10,496 nucleotides of DNA. Origin: Nitrospinota bacterium. Lineage in GTDB: Bacteria; UBA8248. Positions 6,909 to 10,496 of this stretch are shown piece by piece; position 1 is the stretch's first letter; each line of letters begins with the position of its first letter. Location of the stretch: positions 2,042 to 12,537 of the forward strand of contig DNYS01000189.1 of assembly GCA_003506735.1 (NCBI GenBank), read 5' to 3'. The notes beneath the pieces were generated by a model. It worked only from the letters and a program-made list of their open reading frames with translations, ran no database searches and was not told where the DNA came from. Made by a program: the position numbers and the translations under genes.

Positions 6909-7151
6909 ATGCACCTCATCTACTCAGGCGCCATCCTCGTCGGGATTACCTTATTCGGTACGGTGGGATATTCGCTGATCGAAGGCTGGCCGCTCCATGA
7001 ATCATTTTACATGACCATCATCTCCATCACGACCGTCGGATACCAGGAGGTTCACCCCTCAGCCCCGTGGGACGGATGTTCACCGCGGTGCTTCTCATGC
7101 TGGGGGTCGGGGCCGTATTCTACGTCATGGCGGGAGTCGCCGAGAACATGA
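6909..7151 (+). CDS. K+ channel, N-terminal pore fragment (5' part of a frameshifted gene)
   Basis: Seen: residues 1-50 form a transmembrane helix (about 3-22), a short turret (IEGWPLHES), a pore helix (FYMTIISIT) and a K+ selectivity filter, T42-V43-G44-Y45-Q46. This is the first half of a two-helix K+ channel of the MthK/Kch type. After VHP at 48-50 the protein runs into an unrelated Ser/Trp/Arg-rich tail and stops at 7151. The expected second helix continues in another frame downstream. Restoring one C near 7055 gives a continuous 335-residue protein, about the length of MthK (336). The filter position normally holding the second Gly of GYG is Gln here. AGGAAGG at 6891-6897 supports the start. 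As written, this fragment alone could not form a channel. The break may be a true mutation or a base-calling error in a C run. Confidence 0.75.
   Translation: MHLIYSGAILVGITLFGTVGYSLIEGWPLHESFYMTIISITTVGYQEVHPSAPWDGCSPRCFSCWGSGPYSTSWRESPRT
7055..7058 (+). other. Frameshift site splitting the K+ channel gene (intact span 6909-7915)
   Basis: The run CCCC (7055-7058) follows GTTCA. With one extra C the reading continues as V-H-P-L-S-P-V-G-R-M-F, the usual link from filter to second helix in bacterial K+ channels. Without it, the frame from 6909 is lost. The downstream reading frame has no ribosome binding site of its own, and its GTG at 7067 encodes the Val of this link, so the two frames are one broken gene. 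No slippery heptamer or stimulatory structure is apparent. Confidence 0.8.
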
Positions 7152-7915
7152 TCGAGGGGCGGGTCCGGCAAATCTTCGGGAGGCGAAAAAGAGTGCGTGA
7201 AATTCAAAAATTAAGCGGCCACCACGTCGTTTGCGGATACGGCCGAATCGGATTTGTCATCTGCCGCGAGTTCCAGCGGGAGGATCGGCCCTTCGTCGTT
7301 ATCGATAACAACCCCGATAAAGCGGCGCGGCTCCCCGACGAAAACATCCCGGTTGTCGTCGGGGATGCCACCAGCGACGAGGTGCTGATCGAGGCCGGAG
7401 TCGAACGCGCGGCCGGCCTTATCAGCTCCATGCCCACCGACGCGGAAAATGTATTCATCGCCCTGTCCGCCCGGCGGTTGAACAAGGATCTGTTCATCGT
7501 GGCCCGCGCGGCCCGGGACAGCGCGATCCCCAAGCTCCACGACGCGGGCGCGGATCGCGTCATCTCCCCCTACACGATGGGCGGGCTGCGGATGGCCGAT
7601 TCCGTACTGCGGCCGAAGCTGGCGAAATTTTTCAAAACGATTTCAGGCTACACCACGAAGGACTGGGATTTCGAGGAAACGAAAGTTACGGAAAATTCGG
7701 CGCTGGCGAATCAGGCCACCCAGGTCTCGCAAATCGGCCAGAAGACCAGCGTCTACATTCTGGCCATCGCGCGGAACGGCGCGATAACCTTCAACCCGGG
7801 GGCCGACTACATAGTCGAACTGGGAGATACGCTCTACGCGATGGGGCGGCCCGAACAAATCGCCAGCCTGCGGGACCAATTCTTGAAAGAAAAGGAATCC
7901 GGCTCTCCCCCATAG
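7067..7915 (+). CDS. K+ channel, second helix plus RCK (TrkA-N/TrkA-C) domain (3' part of a frameshifted gene)
   Basis: Known: RCK domains form a cytoplasmic gating ring that binds nucleotide or Ca2+ and opens the attached pore. Seen in these 282 residues: a transmembrane helix at about 4-26 (FTAVLLMLGVGAVFYVMAGV); a basic linker (GRRKRVREIQKL); a Rossmann fold with VVCGYGRIG (GxGxxG) at about 54-62; the acidic end of strand 2 (VVIDNNPD); and VVGDATSDEVL. A TrkA-C-like lobe follows near the C-terminus (SVYILAIARNGAITFNPG ... ELGDTLYAMG). Everything expected downstream of the filter is present and uninterrupted, so the only lesion is near 7055. If the deletion is real, an internal start (GTG 7067 or ATG 7076) could still make a helix-plus-RCK product, but no Shine-Dalgarno supports either. 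The stop is five bases from the convergent bioD stop. Confidence 0.85.
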   Translation: MGRMFTAVLLMLGVGAVFYVMAGVAENMIEGRVRQIFGRRKRVREIQKLSGHHVVCGYGRIGFVICREFQREDRPFVVIDNNPDKAARLPDENIPVVVGDATSDEVLIEAGVERAAGLISSMPTDAENVFIALSARRLNKDLFIVARAARDSAIPKLHDAGADRVISPYTMGGLRMADSVLRPKLAKFFKTISGYTTKDWDFEETKVTENSALANQATQVSQIGQKTSVYILAIARNGAITFNPGADYIVELGDTLYAMGRPEQIASLRDQFLKEKESGSPP

Positions 7916-7920
7916 CAAAA

Positions 7921-8652
7921 TCACCCGATCGCGGTGAAATCGATCCCGCGGGCGGCCTCCCGGAGCCGCGCCGCCGCCCGGCTTTCCGGCGCCGCCCCCC
8001 GCTCCAAATCGGCATTAATCCCGGGTAAATACGGAAACACCCCCAACAGCCGCGCGTCGCAAAGCTCGCCAATAGCGGCGGGATTCCGGCGGGCGGCGGG
8101 AGAGTCCTCCCCGGTTCGATCGTTCAAGACGATTCCGGCGACCGAAAGCCCCTCGGCCTGCGCTGCCCGGACCGTCAGCTGCGTATCGTTCAGAGAGCCC
8201 AGGCCCAGCGGGGCGACGATCAGAAGCGCCAGCCCGCCCCGCGCCGCGATGTCGTGCATCCGCGTCCCGGGCCCGAGGGGAACGAGAAGCCCGCCTGCCC
8301 CCTCCACAAGAAGCGGTCCGGGTCGGCTGCGAAGGGCCGCGATCATCTCCGCGATGCGCTCGATGTCCGGCGGCCCGCCCTCTTCTTCCGCGGCATGGGC
8401 CGGGGCCATCGGATTTCCGTAGCGGTAGGGGCATATTTCATCCAATGGCCGCCCATCGCCGGCTGCCGCCTTCAGCGCCCAGGCGTCCCGGGGATGAAGC
8501 CCTCCCTCCCTCGCCGCGCACCCGGATTCGGCCGGTTTGAGCACCCGGGGGCCCCGGCCCGCCGCGGCCCACAGGGATGCCAAGGCGCATCCGACGACGG
8601 TTTTCCCGACGCCGGTTCCGGTTCCGGTCAAAAAAATGGCAGGATCATTCAT
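7921..8652 (-). CDS. bioD: ATP-dependent dethiobiotin synthetase
   Basis: Known: BioD closes the ureido ring of dethiobiotin from 7,8-diaminopelargonate, CO2 and ATP, the penultimate step of biotin synthesis, in the cytoplasm. Seen in 243 residues (family about 220-240): FLTGTGTGVGKT, the P-loop, at 7-18; KPAESG with K39 and S43, matching the E. coli K37/S41 region; PYRYGNPMAPAHAA, the substrate segment, at 75-88; LVEGAGG with E117; and VAPLGLGSLNDT with VLND, the nucleotide-base region. All key residues are present. The open frame extends upstream to 8871, but that part runs antisense through the tusA-like gene and shows no BioD similarity. I chose the ATG at 8652; an in-frame ATG at 8664 is equally possible, and neither has a strong Shine-Dalgarno. 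No other bio gene is adjacent. It converges with the K+ channel and diverges from the tusA-like gene. Confidence 0.93.
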   Translation of the reverse strand: MNDPAIFLTGTGTGVGKTVVGCALASLWAAAGRGPRVLKPAESGCAAREGGLHPRDAWALKAAAGDGRPLDEICPYRYGNPMAPAHAAEEEGGPPDIERIAEMIAALRSRPGPLLVEGAGGLLVPLGPGTRMHDIAARGGLALLIVAPLGLGSLNDTQLTVRAAQAEGLSVAGIVLNDRTGEDSPAARRNPAAIGELCDARLLGVFPYLPGINADLERGAAPESRAAARLREAARGIDFTAIG

Positions 8653-8673
8653 GCGCCGCGCCATGTTCTCGAT

Positions 8674-8680
8674 GGAAGGA
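8674..8680 (+). promoter_or_regulatory. Ribosome binding site of the TusA-like gene
   Basis: GGAAGGA lies six bases before the ATG at 8687. It decides the start in favour of that ATG over the in-frame upstream starts (back to 8537), which lie inside bioD on the other strand. Confidence 0.7.
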
Positions 8681-8686
8681 GTGAAA

Positions 8687-8914
8687 ATGGCACCCGATAA
8701 AATCCTGAACCTTCTGGGCGAGATTTGCCCCATGACCTGGGTGCGGACAAAGCTCGCCATCGAGGATATGAAGCCCGGGGAAATCCTCGAAGTATGGCTC
8801 GACGAGGGCGAGCCGTCCGAAAGCGTCCCCAAAAGCGCCGGCGCCGAAGGCATTGGCCATCTTTCATCCACCCCGGGACCGGAGGGCGGCGTGGCCGTCC
8901 GTCTTCAAAAGTAA
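8687..8914 (+). CDS. TusA/SirA-family sulfur-carrier-like protein, CPMT subtype
   Basis: Known: TusA-family proteins use one cysteine in a CPxP motif to relay persulfide sulfur to tRNA thiolation, molybdopterin or sulfur-oxidation pathways. Seen in 75 residues (family about 75-85): a first strand, KILNLLGEICP, with C14; then PMTWVRTKLAIEDMKPGEILEVWLDEGEP, the conserved helix plus second strand; VPKSAGAEG; and a last strand, VAVRLQK. The motif is CPMT instead of CPxP. This variant recurs, to my knowledge, in TusA-like proteins of delta-proteobacteria and related groups, so the protein is probably not the tRNA-thiolation TusA itself. No signal peptide is present; it is cytoplasmic. Its start lies 34 bp from that of bioD on the other strand, so promoter elements must overlap bioD's 5' end. 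No sulfurtransferase partner gene is nearby. Confidence 0.87.
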   Translation: MAPDKILNLLGEICPMTWVRTKLAIEDMKPGEILEVWLDEGEPSESVPKSAGAEGIGHLSSTPGPEGGVAVRLQK

Positions 8915-8916
8915 CG

Positions 8917-8938
8917 GAAGGGAGCCTTTCGGGCCTTC
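8917..8938. terminator. Weak hairpin between the convergent TusA-like and MFS genes
   Basis: GAAGG (8917-8921) pairs with CCTTC (8934-8938) around a 12-base loop, in the 26-base gap between two convergent stop codons. It could act in both directions, but the stem is short and has no T-tract. Confidence 0.25.
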
Positions 8939-8940
8939 GA

Positions 8941-10119
8941 TTATCCCCCGCCATCCGCCACGTCCCCGGCGGATGGACCGTTCGCCGACAGGGTGAACCA
9001 GACCCCCGACGCCAGCGCCAACACGGCCCCCGCGTGCATCAAACGGATAAATCCCAAGCTGGAAAATAACCATCCGGCCAGCAGGACGCCCACCGTCGAT
9101 CCGATTCCAAACGTCACCGCCGTATAGAGCGCCTGCCCGGTGTTCTTGATGGCGGCGCCGCTCCACTTATCCACAAACTGGATCGCGCCGGCATGGTACA
9201 CCCCGAAGGTGATTCCATGGAGCGTCTGAATTGCGATCAAGGCCGCCCATTGGGTGGTCCAGGCCGTCAACTCCCACCGGAGGGCGGCGGCGAATATTCC
9301 CACCGCGATCATGCCCTTCAGCCCGATGCGCTTTTGTATCTCACCGGCATACCAGAGAAAAAAGATTTCGCTTACGACGCCAACCGTCCACGCCAGGCCG
9401 ATCAGCGGGGCCGACATGCCGAGTTCGCGAAGATAAATGCTGAAATAGAGGCCAAAAGGGCCTGCGCTCACCGCCATGAGCATCGCGGAGCCGTAAAAAT
9501 GGAGGAGGGGCCGGGTCCGGAGCAGTTTTACCAGGTCTTCCTTGAATTGCGGCCGGGAGCTTTTCCAGTTGCTCGGGAATTGGGCCACCACCGGCAACAA
9601 CACCGCCGCGCTGATAAAAAGGACCGGGAACATGAGATCGATCGAATACTTCTCGATGATTTTTCCCACGCCCAGGGCCGCCACGATGAACCCCAGGGAT
9701 CCCCACCACCTCACCCGGCCGTACTGGCCGCCGCTTTCTTCGATCTGGCGAAGCGCGACGTTCTCCGCGATAGGGCCAATCGCCCCCCTGGCCGCCGAAT
9801 AAACTGCGATCAGGACGAAAAATGCCCAGAATCCCCGGCTCCACCAAAGGCCCAGGGCCACCAGGGCGCTCAGGACCACGCAGATAAGCATGATTTCCCG
9901 GCTCCGGCGCAGCCGGTCGGCCAAAATCCCGGCGAACGGGGGCGCCAGGGAGGTTGATATCCTGGCTGCCGCGTTCAGCCAGCCCAATTGCGCCGCTGTA
10001 ATTCCGGCCGAGTGGTAGAAGATGTTCAGAAATGGAAGGGTAACGCCCACTCCAAAAAAGTGAATAAAATAAAAGGCGGGCATCCGCCAGCCGGATTCTG
10101 CCAAGAAGGATCTCTTCAT
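8941..10119 (-). CDS. Major facilitator superfamily transporter, HcaT/phenylpropionate-permease-like
   Basis: Known: this MFS branch (Pfam MFS_1-like, PPP family) contains proton-coupled permeases such as HcaT, and many members of unknown substrate. Seen in 392 residues, with hydrophobic segments consistent with 12 helices: helix 1 at about 13-33; GILADRLRRSR at about 64-74, the loop 2-3 motif A; YGRVRWWGSLGF at about 133-144, typical of this branch at helix 5; a central cytoplasmic loop at about 182-205 (SSRPQFKEDLVKLLRTR); LHGITFGVYHAGAIQFV at about 300-316, typical of helix 10; and a short hydrophilic tail rich in Gly. The frame continues upstream to 10242, but those 41 residues are hydrophilic. 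The ATG at 10119 gives a normal MFS N-terminus and has a G-rich ribosome binding site (GAAGGCAGGCGGG). The substrate cannot be inferred, and no catabolic genes are adjacent. Confidence 0.88.
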   Translation of the reverse strand: MKRSFLAESGWRMPAFYFIHFFGVGVTLPFLNIFYHSAGITAAQLGWLNAAARISTSLAPPFAGILADRLRRSREIMLICVVLSALVALGLWWSRGFWAFFVLIAVYSAARGAIGPIAENVALRQIEESGGQYGRVRWWGSLGFIVAALGVGKIIEKYSIDLMFPVLFISAAVLLPVVAQFPSNWKSSRPQFKEDLVKLLRTRPLLHFYGSAMLMAVSAGPFGLYFSIYLRELGMSAPLIGLAWTVGVVSEIFFLWYAGEIQKRIGLKGMIAVGIFAAALRWELTAWTTQWAALIAIQTLHGITFGVYHAGAIQFVDKWSGAAIKNTGQALYTAVTFGIGSTVGVLLAGWLFSSLGFIRLMHAGAVLALASGVWFTLSANGPSAGDVADGGG

Positions 10120-10374
10120 TCCCGCCCGCCTGCCTTCAAATGACCCATCGGGAGGCCGCTCAACCCTGTCCCCATCGTTCGACGGACCATGGCCCCTTGG
10201 ATCGGGACAGGCGATCGTCATGCAAGGAAAACCGCTGGACACCGAAAGGGGGATTATACTACCGGGAATGGAAAATATCCGCCCGCCGAAAAGCCCAATA
10301 TTTCATCCATTCTCCCCGATTTTCGGGTGACAAATGTTTCTTGGGGCCGAGGATTTTGCTAGTATTTCATTTCG
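10120..10374. promoter_or_regulatory. Divergent spacer upstream of the MFS gene and the right-edge gene
   Basis: I see no gene in these bases. TATAAT on the minus strand (plus-strand ATTATA, 10253-10258), about 135 bases from the MFS start, is a candidate -10 without a good -35. A short hairpin, CCCGA-TTT-TCGGG (10315-10327), has no T-tract. For the rightward direction, TG-C-TAGTAT (10357-10365) resembles an extended -10 box. All are single-motif matches. Confidence 0.4.
10357..10365 (+). promoter_or_regulatory. Candidate extended -10 promoter for the right-edge gene
   Basis: TG-N-TAGTAT matches the extended -10 form with four of six -10 bases. Transcription would start near 10372, giving an 80-base leader to the GTG at 10456 or an almost leaderless message for the ATG at 10375. 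Confidence 0.3.
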
Positions 10375-10496
10375 ATGTGGAGTATCCGAACAATCTACAA
10401 GCAAGCCGGAACCTGGGGTCCCGGAAAATTTTCAAAATCAGGGGGGATCGGAGCGGTGGACGCGAATGAGATAGAGACCAACGCAAAAGGAATGGT
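10375..10496 (+). CDS. Start of an unidentified gene cut by the right edge
   Basis: An open frame begins at ATG 10375 (MWSIRTIYKQ) and runs off the window. An in-frame GTG at 10456 is the likelier start: GGGGGA at 10442-10446 gives a ribosome binding site about nine bases upstream, and the product then begins VDANEIETNAKGMV (initiating V read as Met). Too few residues are visible to name a family. The gene diverges from the MFS transporter. Confidence 0.4.
   Translation, partial: MWSIRTIYKQAGTWGPGKFSKSGGIGAVDANEIETNAKGM

Noticed and set aside
5880..6914. Minus-strand 344-codon open frame antisense to the TRAP binding protein
   Set aside because: The plus frame is a clear DctP-family protein. 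The antisense frame crosses the intergenic spacer and shows no domain.
7055..7070. Programmed ribosomal frameshift in the K+ channel gene
   Set aside because: There is no X-XXY-YYZ slippery site and no clear downstream stimulatory structure. A one-base deletion in a C run explains the break more simply.
8537..8686. N-terminal extension of the TusA-like gene
   Set aside because: These codons overlap bioD's P-loop region on the other strand. The ATG at 8687 has a strong ribosome binding site and gives the normal family length.
8653..8871. N-terminal extension of bioD
   Set aside because: The 73 extra residues run antisense through the TusA-like gene, are not BioD-like, and would put the P-loop far from the N-terminus where the family has it.
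10120..10242. N-terminal extension of the MFS transporter
   Set aside because: The 41 residues are hydrophilic and low in similarity to MFS N-termini; the ATG at 10119 begins a normal first helix and has a ribosome binding site.
10341..10360. Sigma-54 promoter upstream of the right-edge gene
   Set aside because: GG- and GC-like elements are present, but the spacing between them is one base off the invariant GG-N10-GC.
10140..10469. Plus-strand 109-codon open frame in the right intergenic region
   Set aside because: It has no ribosome binding site or recognisable domain, and it ends shortly after a better-supported start in another frame.

Overview
The window is GC-rich bacterial chromosome (mostly about 60% G+C) and is nearly all coding on both strands. 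A TRAP-type solute-binding protein, dethiobiotin synthetase, a TusA-like protein of the CPMT subtype, an RCK-gated K+ channel and an N-acyl-D-amino-acid deacylase together suggest a Gram-negative, proteobacteria-like organism, possibly an uncultivated delta-proteobacterial or related lineage. That placement is an inference from gene content, because there is no rRNA or other marker gene here. I see no tRNA, rRNA, CRISPR array, insertion sequence or phage gene.

Left half (1-5642): four genes read leftward and look like one operon. In transcription order they are a lysine-rich protein of unknown function (5642-5046), N-acetylglucosamine-6-phosphate deacetylase NagA (5032-3812), an N-acyl-D-amino-acid deacylase (3715-2123), and a very long acidic protein anchored by one N-terminal membrane segment (2123 to beyond base 1). 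The last two overlap as TAATG, so they are probably translationally coupled. Two metal-dependent deacylases acting on N-acylated amino sugars and N-acylated D-amino acids in one operon suggest salvage of cell-wall or other envelope-derived material.

Middle (5643-7915): an AT-rich divergent spacer holds a 6+6 bp inverted repeat directly beside a TATAAT box. Rightward from it lie an orphan TRAP solute-binding protein with no visible signal peptide, and a two-helix-pore K+ channel with a C-terminal RCK domain. The channel's reading frame is broken by an apparent one-base deletion in a C run near 7055, and its selectivity filter reads TVGYQ instead of TVGYG.

Right half (7916-10496): bioD (leftward) converges tail to tail with the channel and diverges from a small TusA-family gene only 34 bp away. 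A leftward 12-helix major facilitator of the HcaT/phenylpropionate-permease type follows. A rightward gene begins at the right edge, but too little of it is inside to identify.

No complete, obviously new multi-gene system is visible. The best leads are the leftward operon with its unknown first and last genes, the signal-less TRAP binding protein, and the frameshifted channel.
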